A DNA stretch of 64,000 nucleotides from the NCBI RefSeq assembly GCF_030814115.1, contig NZ_JAUSUP010000001.1, positions 372,001-436,000 of the forward strand. Direction: 5' to 3'. Position 1 is the stretch's first letter. Every line of letters begins with the position of its first letter. Source of the stretch: Alkalibacillus filiformis. GTDB lineage: Bacteria > Bacillota > Bacilli > Bacillales > Alkalibacillaceae. Position numbers and translations under genes: made by a program. Below the pieces are notes generated by a model. The model saw nothing but the letters and a program-made list of their open reading frames with translations. It had not been told where the DNA came from and did no database searches. Of the stretch, positions 38,034-47,763 are shown in pieces.

Positions 38034-38504
38034 TTGAGTAAAAAGATTGTAACTTTGACTGAAGAAATTGCTCAACCAATTGTAGATGCGATGGAACTTG
38101 AATTAGTAGACGTTGAATTTGTTAAGGAAGGGAAAAACCACTTTTTACGAGTCTATGTTGATAAAGATGGAGGCGTCGACATTGAAGATTGTGAGAAAGT
38201 AAGTGAGCGATTAAGTGAACAATTAGATGAACAAGATCCAATTGAAAGTGCTTATTTTCTTGAAGTTTCCTCACCAGGTGTAGAACGCAAGCTGAAGAAA
38301 AAGGAAGATTTCGAGCGATTCGTCGGTTCTTATGTTTACATAAAGACGTTCGAACCTATTGATGGTGATAAAGAGTTCTTTGGAGATATTAAAAGTTTTG
38401 AGAACGATGAAGTAACACTTGTAGTTAACGTTAAAACGCAAACAAAAGAAGTAACTATACCATATAAAAAGGTCGCTAATGCACATTTAGCAGTGTCATT
38501 TTAA
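38034..38504 (+). CDS. rimP: Ribosome maturation factor RimP
   Basis: RimP assists 30S subunit assembly. The start is TTG 38034: GGAGGG (38021-38026) sits seven bases away, whereas ATG 38028 is too close; the frame also opens much further up. That gives 156 residues, the same as B. subtilis YlxS. VDVEFVKEGKNHFLRVYVDK and YFLEVSSPGVERKLKKKEDF are diagnostic. It heads the operon with nusA, ylxR, ylxQ, infB, ylxP and rbfA. Confidence 0.95.
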   Translation: MSKKIVTLTEEIAQPIVDAMELELVDVEFVKEGKNHFLRVYVDKDGGVDIEDCEKVSERLSEQLDEQDPIESAYFLEVSSPGVERKLKKKEDFERFVGSYVYIKTFEPIDGDKEFFGDIKSFENDEVTLVVNVKTQTKEVTIPYKKVANAHLAVSF

Positions 38505-38521
38505 TAAGGGAGGTTTAATTG

Positions 38522-39619
38522 GTGAATACAGATCTATTAGATGCAATGAAAAGTTTAGCCGATGAGAAAGGCATCGATCGTGAAGTTCTTTACGAAGCTC
38601 TTGATGCAGCATTAGTTTCTGCATACAAGAAGAACTTTAATTCGAAAACAAACGTAAGAGTTGACTTAGACTCAGATGATGGTGAATTAAAAGTTTATGC
38701 AAGACTTCAAATTGTTGAAGAAGTAGAAGATGATGATTTAGAAATTTCAATTGAAGAAGCAAAAGAAATTGACCCAACATATGAAGTTGACGATATCTTA
38801 GAGCGTGAAGTAACGCCACGTAATTTTGGGCGAATTGCGGCACAAGCTGCAAAACAAGTTGTGACACAACGGGTTCGCGAAGCAGAACGCGGTGTGATCT
38901 ATAGCGACTTTGTTGATCGTTTAGATGATATCTTAATAGGTACAGTACAACGCATGGACCAAAGGTATCTCTATATCCATCTAGGAAAAATTGAAGGTAA
39001 ATTACCAATGAATGAAGTCATGCCTGATGAGTCATATAAAGTACATGACAGAATTAAAGTATATGTTACTAAAGTAGAGAATACGAGCAAAGGCCCTCAA
39101 GTTTATGTATCTCGTACTCATCCTGGATTATTAAAGCGTTTATTTGAAATTGAGGTCCCTGAAATTTATGAAGGCATCGTTGAAATTATGTCAGTATCAC
39201 GCGAAGCCGGCGATCGTTCAAAAATTAGTGTGCACGCTGAAGATCCAGAAATTGATCCAGTTGGTTCGTGTGTCGGTCAAAGAGGTCAGCGAGTGCAGAC
39301 AGTAGTTGATGAATTAAACGGCGAAAAAATCGATATCGTACATTATTCTGAGGATCCAGTCGTTTATATTTCAAACGCTTTAAGTCCTTCAAAAGTAATC
39401 GATGTATTAGTAGATGAAGAAGAGCATGCAACGACAGTCATTGTACCTGATAACCAACTATCACTAGCAATTGGTAAAAGAGGACAAAATGCTCGTTTAG
39501 CTGCTAAATTAACAGGTTGGAAAATTGACATTAAAAGCGAATCAGAAGCAACAGAAGAAGGGTTGTTAAATAACGACTCTGCTGAAGTTGATGTTGAAGA
39601 TCACGACGACGAACTGTAA
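38522..39619 (+). CDS. nusA: Transcription elongation/termination factor NusA
   Basis: NusA modulates pausing and intrinsic termination. GTG 38522 is preferred (AGGGAGG is eight bases ahead); TTG 38519 is possible. About 365 residues, the short Gram-positive form: an N-terminal RNA polymerase-binding domain, an S1 domain (IGTVQRMDQRYLYIHLGK), two KH domains (DPVGSCVGQRGQRVQTVV and LSLAIGKRGQNARLAAKLTG), and no C-terminal acidic repeats. Confidence 0.97.
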   Translation: MNTDLLDAMKSLADEKGIDREVLYEALDAALVSAYKKNFNSKTNVRVDLDSDDGELKVYARLQIVEEVEDDDLEISIEEAKEIDPTYEVDDILEREVTPRNFGRIAAQAAKQVVTQRVREAERGVIYSDFVDRLDDILIGTVQRMDQRYLYIHLGKIEGKLPMNEVMPDESYKVHDRIKVYVTKVENTSKGPQVYVSRTHPGLLKRLFEIEVPEIYEGIVEIMSVSREAGDRSKISVHAEDPEIDPVGSCVGQRGQRVQTVVDELNGEKIDIVHYSEDPVVYISNALSPSKVIDVLVDEEEHATTVIVPDNQLSLAIGKRGQNARLAAKLTGWKIDIKSESEATEEGLLNNDSAEVDVEDHDDEL

Positions 39620-39632
39620 GGGGTGATGAATA

Positions 39633-39899
39633 ATGGCAAGTAAAAAGAAAGAACCTTTACGTAAGTGTGTTGTGACACAAGAAATGGTACCAAAAAAACA
39701 ACTCATTCGGGTTGTTCGAAATAAAGAGGGTGAGGTTTTCGTTGACGATACCGGTAAAAAGAACGGTAGAGGCGCCTATTTAAGTAATGATCAAGATACA
39801 ATTGAAAAGGCGAGAAAAACGAAAGTGTTAAATAAACATTTAAATACAACAGTTAGTGATGAAATATACGACGAATTACTACGTAAAGTGAGTGAGTGA
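39633..39899 (+). CDS. ylxR: YlxR/RnpM-family RNA-binding protein
   Basis: An 88-residue basic protein of the YlxR family (DUF448). The motif RKCVVTQEMVPKKQLIRVVR and GRGAYLSND are the family signature. In B. subtilis the homologue (RnpM) has been described as a modulator of RNase P. AGGGGTGATG precedes the ATG. It overlaps ylxQ by four bases. Confidence 0.95.
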   Translation: MASKKKEPLRKCVVTQEMVPKKQLIRVVRNKEGEVFVDDTGKKNGRGAYLSNDQDTIEKARKTKVLNKHLNTTVSDEIYDELLRKVSE

Positions 39900-40204
39900 A
39901 AGTGAGTCATAACTATTTAAACTTACTAGGATTAGCATTCCGAGCAAGAAAGCTAACTCTCGGCGAAGAAGCGATTATCGATGCCATACGATCGCAGCAA
40001 GCCCACTTAGTGATCATTGCTGGAGATGCTTCACAAAATACAACAAAAAAGCTCACAGATAAATGTTGTAGCTATGATGTCCCTTTTCGAATTGTTGATG
40101 ATCGTAATACGCTATCTCAAGCGATTGGGAAGCAAGGGCGAGTGGCAATTGCCATAAATGACGAAGGTTTTTCTAACAAGTTTATGCAATTGTTACCGGA
40201 ATAA
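39896..40204 (+). CDS. ylxQ: L7Ae-family ribosomal-like protein YlxQ
   Basis: A 102-residue L7Ae/L30e-fold protein, a probable kink-turn RNA binder. [21 protein letters not shown] and [17 protein letters not shown] are family features. The start is GTG 39896 overlapping ylxR by four bases; GTG 39902 is also possible. It lies between ylxR and infB as in all Bacillus relatives. Confidence 0.94.
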   Translation: MKVSHNYLNLLGLAFRARKLTLGEEAIIDAIRSQQAHLVIIAGDASQNTTKKLTDKCCSYDVPFRIVDDRNTLSQAIGKQGRVAIAINDEGFSNKFMQLLPE

Positions 40205-40221
40205 TACTCGGGGGTGAATGT

Positions 40222-42381
40222 ATGAAAAAAATGCGCGTATATGAATATGCCAAGCAACAAAACGTTTCAAGTAAGGAAGTTATTAATAAATTAAAAGAAC
40301 TAGACGTTGAAATTTCAAACCATATGTCTACAATTACAGAAAATACAATTAGACAGTTGGATGGAATTTATCAACCTAAATCACAAGAAAAAGCTGAACC
40401 AAAAAAAGAAGAAAAGAAACAAGAGACTAAGAAGCAACAATCTAACAACCAACAACAGCAAAATCACAACAAAAGTAATCATAACAAACAAGGCCAAAAC
40501 AACCAAAAAACATCAAGCCACAATCAAAATAATCAAGGCAATAAAAACAAGAAAAACAACAAAAAAGGTAACAACAAAAACAGAAGACAAGATCAACAAC
40601 AGAAACCACAACAAAGTTCCCAAGAAGTACCAAGCAAAATCACTTATCAAGGGTCTTTAACAGTTGGAGAACTTGCTGAGAAGTTAAACAAAGACTCTTC
40701 AGAAATTATTAAGAAGCTTATGTTGCTTGGTGTAATGGCGACAATTAATCAGCAATTAGATGAAGAAACAATTGAGCTCATTTGTGATGATTTCGGTGTG
40801 GAAGTTGAAGAAGAAGTTGTCGTTGACCAAACTGATTTAAACAACTTCATTGAAGAAAATGAGGATGAAAATTTACAAATTCGCCCAGCAATCGTTACGA
40901 TTATGGGGCACGTTGACCATGGTAAAACAACGCTTCTAGACTCCATTCGCCAAACAAAAGTTACAGAAGGTGAAGCGGGAGGCATTACACAACATATTGG
41001 AGCTTACCAAATTGAGGATGAGGGTAAGAAGACAACATTCCTAGATACACCTGGTCACGCTGCCTTCACTAGTATGCGATCTCGTGGTGCACAAGTAACA
41101 GATATAGCGATTTTAGTCGTAGCTGCTGATGATGGAGTCATGCCTCAAACAGTTGAAGCGATTAACCACGCTAAAGCTGCAGAAGTGCCGATTATTGTTG
41201 CTGTTAACAAAGTTGATAAAGAAGGCGCAGACTCAAGTCGAGTTATGCAAGAGTTAACGGAATACGAATTAGTACCTGAAGACTGGGGCGGAGAAACAAT
41301 TTATGTACCGCTATCAGCTTTAAAAGGTGAAGGTATTGACAATTTAGTAGAAATGATTAACTTAGTTGCAGAAGTTGAAGAACTAAAAGCTAATCCTAAC
41401 AAGCCAGCAAACGGTACAGTAATTGAAGCTCAGCTAGAGAAAGGTCGCGGAAGTGTTGCTACTCTATTAGTGCAAGATGGTACGTTAAACATGGGTGATT
41501 CATTAGTAATTGGAAACACTTATGGTAAGGTACGTGCTATGAGTGATGATCTAGGACGCCGTGTTAACTCAGCAGGTCCATCAACACCTGTAGAAGTAAT
41601 CGGCCTTAACTCTGTACCACATGCCGGTGATCAATTTGTTGTATTCAAAGATGAGAAGAAAGCTAAACAAATCGCTGAAATACGTGAACAAAAAGAAGTT
41701 GAAGAAAAACGTGAATCAACAGGTAAGCTAAATTTAGATGAATTATTTGATCAAATTAAGCAAGGTGATTTAAAAGAAATTAACCTTATAGTAAAAGCTG
41801 ACGTACAAGGTTCAGTAGAAGCTGTTGCTTCTTCTTTACGTAAGATTGATGTAGAAGGTGCAAAAATTAACATCATTCATACAGGCGTAGGTGCTATTAC
41901 TGAGTCAGATATCATTTTAGCTTCTGCTTCAAATGGTATTGTCATTGGATTTAACGTTAGACCTGATAACAACGCCAAACGTGCAGCGGAGTCAGAAGGA
42001 ATAGATATTCGTTTACACCGTATTATTTATAAAATTATCGAAGAGATTGAAGCAGCCATGAAAGGTATGCTTGACCCTGAATATGAAGAAAAGATCATTG
42101 GTCAAGTTGAAGTACGTGAAACGTTTAAAGTATCTAAAATTGGTACAATTGCTGGTTCTTACGTTACAGATGGTAAGATCACTCGTAATTCTGGAATCCG
42201 TGTTATTCGCGATAGTGTTGTTCAATTTGAAGGTGAAATCGATTCTCTAAAACGTTTTAAAGATGATGTTAAAGAAGTTCAACAAAACTACGAATGTGGT
42301 ATTACGATTAAAAACTTCAATGACATTAAAGAAGGCGACATCATTGAAGCGTTCATAATGGAGGAAATTAAACGATCATGA
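40222..42381 (+). CDS. infB: Translation initiation factor IF-2
   Basis: IF-2 is the GTPase that brings initiator tRNA and joins the subunits. The 719-residue product begins with an IF2_N motif ([20 protein letters not shown]), then a striking Asn/Gln/Lys-rich linker (about residues 55-140), a second IF2_N, and the G domain with [23 protein letters not shown] and NKVDKE, then domains II-IV. GGGGGTGAATG lies at the start. Overlaps ylxP by four bases. Confidence 0.98.
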   Translation: MKKMRVYEYAKQQNVSSKEVINKLKELDVEISNHMSTITENTIRQLDGIYQPKSQEKAEPKKEEKKQETKKQQSNNQQQQNHNKSNHNKQGQNNQKTSSHNQNNQGNKNKKNNKKGNNKNRRQDQQQKPQQSSQEVPSKITYQGSLTVGELAEKLNKDSSEIIKKLMLLGVMATINQQLDEETIELICDDFGVEVEEEVVVDQTDLNNFIEENEDENLQIRPAIVTIMGHVDHGKTTLLDSIRQTKVTEGEAGGITQHIGAYQIEDEGKKTTFLDTPGHAAFTSMRSRGAQVTDIAILVVAADDGVMPQTVEAINHAKAAEVPIIVAVNKVDKEGADSSRVMQELTEYELVPEDWGGETIYVPLSALKGEGIDNLVEMINLVAEVEELKANPNKPANGTVIEAQLEKGRGSVATLLVQDGTLNMGDSLVIGNTYGKVRAMSDDLGRRVNSAGPSTPVEVIGLNSVPHAGDQFVVFKDEKKAKQIAEIREQKEVEEKRESTGKLNLDELFDQIKQGDLKEINLIVKADVQGSVEAVASSLRKIDVEGAKINIIHTGVGAITESDIILASASNGIVIGFNVRPDNNAKRAAESEGIDIRLHRIIYKIIEEIEAAMKGMLDPEYEEKIIGQVEVRETFKVSKIGTIAGSYVTDGKITRNSGIRVIRDSVVQFEGEIDSLKRFKDDVKEVQQNYECGITIKNFNDIKEGDIIEAFIMEEIKRS

Positions 42382-42656
42382 TTGGATATGCTTACGTTGA
42401 ATGTTTGCTTTATGATGTTCAATCTTTAAAAGGCAAACGTTCAATTATTAAACAAGTGACTAATCAAATCACTAAAAAGTTTAATGTAAGTATGACTGAA
42501 ATTGATTTCCATGATACATGGCAACGGTCAGCATTCGGAATAGCTGTTGTTTCTACCGATAAGGTCATGGCTGAACGGGTTCTACAACAAGCTGTAGAAA
42601 CAATTGATTCACGCACCGATTTGGATACGACTATTATTGAATATGAATGGTTGTAA
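42378..42656 (+). CDS. ylxP: YlxP, DUF503-family protein
   Basis: A 92-residue protein of the DUF503 family, always found between infB and rbfA in Bacillus. The N-terminus [20 protein letters not shown] followed by [18 protein letters not shown] is diagnostic. Function is uncertain; the context points to ribosome assembly. It is translationally coupled to infB (four-base overlap). Confidence 0.94.
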   Translation: MIGYAYVECLLYDVQSLKGKRSIIKQVTNQITKKFNVSMTEIDFHDTWQRSAFGIAVVSTDKVMAERVLQQAVETIDSRTDLDTTIIEYEWL

Positions 42657-42681
42657 CCCTAAAATTCCGAGGTGATAATAA

Positions 42682-43026
42682 ATGAGTAATGTTAGATCAA
42701 ATCGTGTTGCTGAGCAAATGAAAAAAGAACTCGGCGATATTTTATCAAGAAAAATTAAAGACCCACGTGTAGGATTTGTTACAGTAACAGACGTAAAAGT
42801 AAGTGGGGATTTACAACAAGCGAAAGTTTTTATTTCCATTTTCGGTGATGATGAACAACAAGAAAAAACATTAGTAGGCTTAGCGAAGTCTAAAGGTTTC
42901 ATTAGAACTGAAATTGGTCAACGTATTCGATTACGTAAAACACCAGAGATCACATTTGAAATTGATGAAGCTATTCAATACGGAAACAAAATTGAAAACA
43001 TTTTAAATGATCTCAATAAGGAATAA
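42682..43026 (+). CDS. rbfA: Ribosome-binding factor A
   Basis: RbfA helps mature the 30S subunit and 16S rRNA 5' end. The 114-residue product shows [20 protein letters not shown] and [20 protein letters not shown], followed by the KH-like core. GAGGTGATAA precedes the ATG. It ends the rimP operon and is followed by a long hairpin. Confidence 0.96.
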   Translation: MSNVRSNRVAEQMKKELGDILSRKIKDPRVGFVTVTDVKVSGDLQQAKVFISIFGDDEQQEKTLVGLAKSKGFIRTEIGQRIRLRKTPEITFEIDEAIQYGNKIENILNDLNKE

Positions 43027-43033
43027 CCTTTAT

Positions 43034-43080
43034 ATACACCTTTAAAGGATAGACAAACACGTCTATCCTTTAGTGTGTAT
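43034..43080 (+). terminator. Long hairpin between rbfA and truB
   Basis: TAAAGGATAGAC (43043-43054) pairs perfectly with GTCTATCCTTTA (43061-43072), and an outer stem pairs ATACAC (43034-43039) with GTGTAT (43075-43080). There is no clear T-run, so termination is likely weak. Confidence 0.6.
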
Positions 43081-43148
43081 TTAAGATATAAGCTTCTTTG
43101 GTTTTGTTAATTAACCAATAGGCTTTTACATAAAAAGAGGTGCATCGA

Positions 43149-44060
43149 ATGAACGGAATTATTCCATTATGGAAACCAAAAGGGATGACTTCACACGATT
43201 GTGTTATGAAATTAAGAGGAATTTTAAGGACGAAAAAGGTTGGTCATACTGGTACATTAGATCCTGAGGTTGAAGGGGTATTACCGATTACAGTTGGAAA
43301 GGCAACTAAATTGACAACTTTAATTACGGACCATCCTAAAACATACGTTGCCGAAGTTTCCTTAGGTAAACAAACGACGACTGAAGATTATACAGGTGAA
43401 GTTGTTGATCAGAAAAACATTTCTGAATCACTTACTCTTGAACATTGTGAAGGTGTTTTAAAACATTTTGAAGGAACAATAACTCAAGTTCCACCTATGT
43501 ATTCTGCAGTTAAAGTTAACGGTATGAAGCTATATGAGTACGCAAGGGAAGGACTTGAGGTAGAGCGCCCTAATCGAGAAGTCACGATCTATAATATAAG
43601 TAACTTAAGTGATCAGTTGAAAATATACAATCAACAAGATGTAAGATTTTCATTTCAAGCTACTTGTTCTAGCGGAACATATATAAGAACTCTTTGTGTT
43701 GATATTGGTAAAAAGTTAGGATATCCAGCTCACATGTCTCATTTAGTTAGAGAAGAGGCAGGTTCTTTTAAATCAAATGAGTCTGTTACATTTGAGCAGT
43801 TAGAGGCGGCAAAGAAAGATGAAGGCGTCGAGAAGTTTATCGTAAGCCCGTCAAAACCTTTATCTTATTTGCCAACATATATAGCAAATACTGATGAAAT
43901 TTTTCGTTTTAAGAATGGACAAGTACTGTCTGTTCCCTCTACACTAAAAGAAGTTGACTTATTTAGAGTTGAAGATGAACTAGGACATTTAATAGCATTA
44001 TATCAACAACATCCGACTAAAGCTGGTCAAATTAAACCGTTTAAGGTATTGCAATCGTAA
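43149..44060 (+). CDS. truB: tRNA pseudouridine-55 synthase TruB
   Basis: TruB converts U55 to pseudouridine in the T-loop of tRNAs. ATG 43149 is chosen since AGAGGTG lies just ahead; the frame opens at GTG 43140. The 303-residue product has the KPKGMTSHDCVMKLR start and the catalytic Asp in KVGHTGTLDPEVEGVLPI, plus a C-terminal PUA-like domain. Confidence 0.96.
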   Translation: MNGIIPLWKPKGMTSHDCVMKLRGILRTKKVGHTGTLDPEVEGVLPITVGKATKLTTLITDHPKTYVAEVSLGKQTTTEDYTGEVVDQKNISESLTLEHCEGVLKHFEGTITQVPPMYSAVKVNGMKLYEYAREGLEVERPNREVTIYNISNLSDQLKIYNQQDVRFSFQATCSSGTYIRTLCVDIGKKLGYPAHMSHLVREEAGSFKSNESVTFEQLEAAKKDEGVEKFIVSPSKPLSYLPTYIANTDEIFRFKNGQVLSVPSTLKEVDLFRVEDELGHLIALYQQHPTKAGQIKPFKVLQS

Positions 44061-44073
44061 AGAAGGTGAATTT

Positions 44074-45018
44074 ATGGAAGTTATTGAACTGTCTTTAAGT
44101 GAAAGTAGCCACTTTCCTAAATTAGATGATGTTAGTATTGCTGTAGGTTATTTTGATGGCATACATAAAGGGCATCAAGCTGTTATACAAACGGCAATTG
44201 AACAAGCCAATGAACTAAATATTAAATCTGGAGTTATGACGTTTAGCCCACATCCATTAACGGTTATTAAAGGAGAGCCTCTATCTGATTACTTAATTAC
44301 ATCACTTGATGAAAAGCTAGACTTGTTTAAAAGTATGGATTTAGATTATGTTATCATAGTTACTTTTGACCGTGATTTAGCAAAACTATCACCACAGTCT
44401 TTTGTAGATCAGTTTTTCTCTGATTTAAATGTTAAACATGTAGTAGGTGGATTTGACTTCTCATTTGGTCATAAAGGTGCTGGAAAAATTCAAGAGATGG
44501 AAAGCTACTCAAAAGGAAGGTTTACACATTCTGTAGTAGACCAAGTCTCTTTAAAAAACGAAAAAGTTAGCTCAACCTTAATAAGAGAACAATTATCTTT
44601 AGGTAACCTTAAGTACACCGAACAATTATTAGGTCGTCCATTCACAATCAAATCTAAAGTTAAAGAAGGGTACAAAAGAGGTAGGGAAATTGGTTTTCCT
44701 ACTGCTAACTTAGATGTTGATCCAGAACATAAAGTACCTAGAGTAGGTGTATATGTTGTACAGATAGAGTATGCCGATAAAGTTTATGGTGGAATGGCAA
44801 GCGTTGGATATAATCCAACATTTGAAAATGAGCATGATAAGCCGATTATTGAAGTGAATATTTTTGACTTTGATCAAAATCTTTATGGCGAAGAGATCAT
44901 CGTCTCATTTATGAACTACATTCGTGATGAAGAAAAATTCGACAATGTTGATACATTAGTCGACCGAATTAAACAAGATGAGATTGAAGCAAAAAAAATC
45001 TTATCGAAATATAGATAA
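44074..45018 (+). CDS. ribF: Bifunctional riboflavin kinase/FAD synthetase
   Basis: RibF (RibC in B. subtilis) makes FMN and FAD. The 314-residue product has an N-terminal nucleotidyltransferase (VGYFDGIHKGHQAVIQTA, VVGGFDFSFGHKGAG, VSSTLIREQL) and a C-terminal flavokinase (GYKRGREIGFPTANLDVD). It follows truB by 13 bases with AGAAGGTG at the start. Confidence 0.97.
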   Translation: MEVIELSLSESSHFPKLDDVSIAVGYFDGIHKGHQAVIQTAIEQANELNIKSGVMTFSPHPLTVIKGEPLSDYLITSLDEKLDLFKSMDLDYVIIVTFDRDLAKLSPQSFVDQFFSDLNVKHVVGGFDFSFGHKGAGKIQEMESYSKGRFTHSVVDQVSLKNEKVSSTLIREQLSLGNLKYTEQLLGRPFTIKSKVKEGYKRGREIGFPTANLDVDPEHKVPRVGVYVVQIEYADKVYGGMASVGYNPTFENEHDKPIIEVNIFDFDQNLYGEEIIVSFMNYIRDEEKFDNVDTLVDRIKQDEIEAKKILSKYR

Positions 45019-45069
45019 TACTTGCATTTGGCACTTATAACGTGTATTGTAAATATTGTATGAAGCTAA

Positions 45070-45137
45070 CCTTGTTCTTGGCATAACGTCTCTCCGCCGA
45101 ATGCTAGGAAGAAGGGGATTATAAAACATTAGGAGGT
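45070..45137 (+). promoter_or_regulatory. Structured rpsO leader, candidate S15 autoregulatory element
   Basis: CCTT (45070-45073) and TTCTT (45075-45079) pair with GGGG (45114-45117) and AAGAA (45109-45113); GCAT (45081-45084) pairs with ATGC (45101-45104). The apical loop holds TCTCC (45091-45095), which can pair with GGAGG (45132-45136) of the ribosome binding site, forming a pseudoknot. S15 repression through its leader is known in several phyla. Confidence 0.55.
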
Positions 45138-45144
45138 GAATAGG

Positions 45145-45414
45145 ATGGCAATTTCACAACAACGCAAAAGCGAACTAATCAGCGAATTTAAAACTCACGA
45201 GAATGATACTGGTTCTCCAGAGGTACAAGTAGCTATCCTAACAGAACAGATTACTACTTTAAACAATCACTTACGTGAGCACAAAAACGACCACCACTCT
45301 CGTCGTGGTTTAATGAAAATGGTTGGTAGACGTCGTCATTTGTTAAACTATCTACGTAACAAAGACATTCAACGCTACCGTGAATTGATCAATAAACTTG
45401 GTCTACGTCGATAA
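45145..45414 (+). CDS. rpsO: 30S ribosomal protein S15
   Basis: S15 binds the central domain of 16S rRNA early in assembly. ATG 45145 follows AGGAGGTG with normal spacing; the earlier in-frame GTG 45136 lies in that site. This gives 89 residues, the normal length. [20 protein letters not shown] and [20 protein letters not shown] are invariant features. A strong terminator follows. Confidence 0.98.
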   Translation: MAISQQRKSELISEFKTHENDTGSPEVQVAILTEQITTLNNHLREHKNDHHSRRGLMKMVGRRRHLLNYLRNKDIQRYRELINKLGLRR

Positions 45415-45424
45415 GGTTTGTCAC

Positions 45425-45456
45425 AAAAAGCGGGGATATCACCCGCTTTTTCTTTA
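45425..45456 (+). terminator. Rho-independent terminator after rpsO
   Basis: AAAAAGCGGG (45425-45434) pairs perfectly with CCCGCTTTTT (45442-45451) around a 7-base loop, then CTTT. Confidence 0.92.
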
Positions 45457-45468
45457 TCATAAAGACTT

Positions 45469-45496
45469 TTACAAGCATAACGACAAGTAATAAAAT
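45469..45496 (+). promoter_or_regulatory. Weak candidate promoter for pnp
   Basis: TTACAA (45469-45474), 16 bases, TAAAAT (45491-45496). The -10 is good and the -35 is poor. It lies between the rpsO terminator and pnp, where a promoter is expected. Confidence 0.3.
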
Positions 45497-45556
45497 GAAT
45501 AATAAAAGTGTACTTGTGATTACATAAGAACAGTACTTGGAAGGAGCAATTAAATT

Positions 45557-47668
45557 ATGACGAATGAAATGAAGTCATATTCGATCGATGTCGGTGGAAG
45601 GCAATTAACGTTTGAAATTGGAGAAGTTGCTAAACAAGCAAACGGTGCTGCAATGGTGAGATATGGTGACACATCAGTATTAGTTGCCGCTACTGCCTCT
45701 AATGAACCTAAAGATTTACCTTTCTTCCCACTAACAATTAACTATGAAGAGAAATTATATGCAGTTGGTAAGATACCAGGCGGGTTCATTAAACGTGAAG
45801 GGAGACCTAGTGATAAAGCGGTTTTAACTTCTCGTTTAATTGATCGTCCAATTCGACCGTTATTTGCAGATGGTTTTCGTAATGAAGTACAGGTAATGAG
45901 TACAGTCCTAAGCCTAGATCAAGATTGTTCTTCAGAAATCGCTGCTATGATCGGTTCATCCCTCGCACTATGCATCTCAGATATTCCATTTGATGGGCCA
46001 ATTGCTGGTGTTAATGTTGGTCGTGTAAATGGTGAGTTTATCATTAACCCTACCATTGAACAAATGAAAGAAAGTGATATCGAATTAACGGTAGCTGGAA
46101 CAAAAGATGCGATCAATATGGTTGAGGCTGGTGCGGAAGAGGTTCCAGAAGATATTATGTTAGAAGCAATTATGTTTGGCCATGAAGAAATTAAGCGTTT
46201 AGTAGCATTCCAAGAAGAGATTGTTGCTGAAGTAGGCAAAGAGAAAGTGGAAGTGACATTATTCACTCCAGAAGAAGATATTGCTTCAGAAGTTGAGAAA
46301 TTAGCTAAAGACAAGCTAGTTTCTGCCATTAAAACTGAAGAAAAACAAGCTCGTGAAGATTCGATTGACGCTGTGAAAAAAGAAATCGTTGAACAATATG
46401 AAGAGGCAGAAGCAGAAAGTGACGTAATCGGACAAGTTAAAGCGGTGTTAGATTCAATTGTTAAAGAAGAAGTTCGCCGTTTAATTACAGTAGATAAAAT
46501 TCGCCCTGATGGCCGTCAAGTCGATGAAATTCGCCTGTTAACTTCACGTACTGAAGTTTTACCTAGAACACATGGTTCTGCGATGTTCACTCGTGGTCAA
46601 ACACAAGCTTTAAGTGTATGTACACTAGGACCATTAGGAGATGTACAAATTCTAGATGGTTTAGATCTTGAGGAAGAGAAGCGTTTTATGCATCACTATA
46701 ACTTCCCACAGTACAGTGTAGGTGAAACTGGCCCTGTACGTGGACCTGGTAGACGTGAAATCGGTCACGGAGCCCTAGGTGAACGTGCTTTATATCCTGT
46801 TATTCCAGATGAGAGCGAATTCCCTTATACGATTAGAGTTGTCTCTGAAATTTTAGAATCAAACGGTTCGACTTCACAAGCGAGTATTTGTGCAGGAACA
46901 ATGGCAATGATGGATGCTGGTGTACCACTTAAGAAGCCAGTTGCAGGTATTGCAATGGGGTTAGTTAAATCAGGTGAGAACTATACAGTACTAACTGACA
47001 TTCAAGGTATGGAAGATGCATTAGGTGACATGGACTTTAAAGTAGCTGGAACGAACGAAGGTGTAACAGCGCTACAAATGGATATTAAAGTTGACGGTTT
47101 ATCAAAAGAAATTTTAGAAGAAGCCTTAACACAAGCGAAAAAAGGTCGTATGGAAATTTTAAATCATATGGTTGAGACAATTCCACAACCGCGTGAAGAA
47201 CTTTCTGATTACGCACCTAAAATCGAAAAAATCTTGATTAAACCAGATAAGATCCGAGATGTTATTGGACCAAGTGGTAAACAAATTAATAAAATCATCG
47301 AGGAAACAGATGTTAAGATTGATATCGAACAAGATGGTCGCATTTTCATTTCATCACCAGATCGAACCAAGATTAACCACGCAAAACAGATCATTGAAGA
47401 TTTAGTGCGCGAGGTTGAGGTTGGTAAGATCTATTTAGGTAAAGTTAAACGTGTTGAAAAGTTCGGTGCATTCGTTGAACTATTTAGTGGTAAAGATGGA
47501 TTAGTCCATATTAGTGAACTTGATGAACAACACATAAAAAATGTAACCGATGTGGCTGATGTCGGAGATGAGATGTTAGTTAAAGTTAAAGAAATTGACC
47601 AACAAGGTCGTGTTAACTTATCTCGTAAAGCAGCTTTAAAAGAGCAAGAATCTGAACAATCCATGTAA
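45557..47668 (+). CDS. pnp: Polynucleotide phosphorylase
   Basis: PNPase is a 3'-to-5' phosphorolytic exoribonuclease, the main RNA-degrading exonuclease in Bacillus. The 703-residue product has two RNase PH domains ([40 protein letters not shown]), a KH domain near residue 565 ([14 protein letters not shown]) and an S1 domain near 625 ([20 protein letters not shown]). AAGGAGC precedes the ATG. Confidence 0.98.
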   Translation: MTNEMKSYSIDVGGRQLTFEIGEVAKQANGAAMVRYGDTSVLVAATASNEPKDLPFFPLTINYEEKLYAVGKIPGGFIKREGRPSDKAVLTSRLIDRPIRPLFADGFRNEVQVMSTVLSLDQDCSSEIAAMIGSSLALCISDIPFDGPIAGVNVGRVNGEFIINPTIEQMKESDIELTVAGTKDAINMVEAGAEEVPEDIMLEAIMFGHEEIKRLVAFQEEIVAEVGKEKVEVTLFTPEEDIASEVEKLAKDKLVSAIKTEEKQAREDSIDAVKKEIVEQYEEAEAESDVIGQVKAVLDSIVKEEVRRLITVDKIRPDGRQVDEIRLLTSRTEVLPRTHGSAMFTRGQTQALSVCTLGPLGDVQILDGLDLEEEKRFMHHYNFPQYSVGETGPVRGPGRREIGHGALGERALYPVIPDESEFPYTIRVVSEILESNGSTSQASICAGTMAMMDAGVPLKKPVAGIAMGLVKSGENYTVLTDIQGMEDALGDMDFKVAGTNEGVTALQMDIKVDGLSKEILEEALTQAKKGRMEILNHMVETIPQPREELSDYAPKIEKILIKPDKIRDVIGPSGKQINKIIEETDVKIDIEQDGRIFISSPDRTKINHAKQIIEDLVREVEVGKIYLGKVKRVEKFGAFVELFSGKDGLVHISELDEQHIKNVTDVADVGDEMLVKVKEIDQQGRVNLSRKAALKEQESEQSM

Positions 47669-47674
47669 TTTGGA

Positions 47675-47716
47675 GACATAAGATAGAGCTGGTGTTTACC
47701 AGTTCTTTTTTATGTC
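47675..47716 (+). terminator. Rho-independent terminator after pnp
   Basis: The inner stem is GAGCTGGT (47686-47693) with ACCAGTTC (47698-47705), one G-U pair and loop GTTT, followed by six T. An outer stem pairs GACATAA (47675-47681) with TTATGTC (47710-47716). Confidence 0.88.
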
Positions 47717-47763
47717 ATTAATTATAGGACGAAATTTAAAAATTCAACGGGAGAGGTTATACA

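Noticed and set aside
38637-39008. 123-residue minus-strand frame opposite nusA
   Set aside because: Leu/His-rich shadow of a conserved coding sequence, with no promoter or start signal.
40307-40660. Lys/Asn/Thr-rich 117-residue frame within infB
   Set aside because: It is a frame-shifted reading of the Asn/Gln/Lys linker of IF-2.
45919-46329. 136-residue minus-strand frame opposite pnp
   Set aside because: Ser/Ile-rich shadow within a conserved gene.
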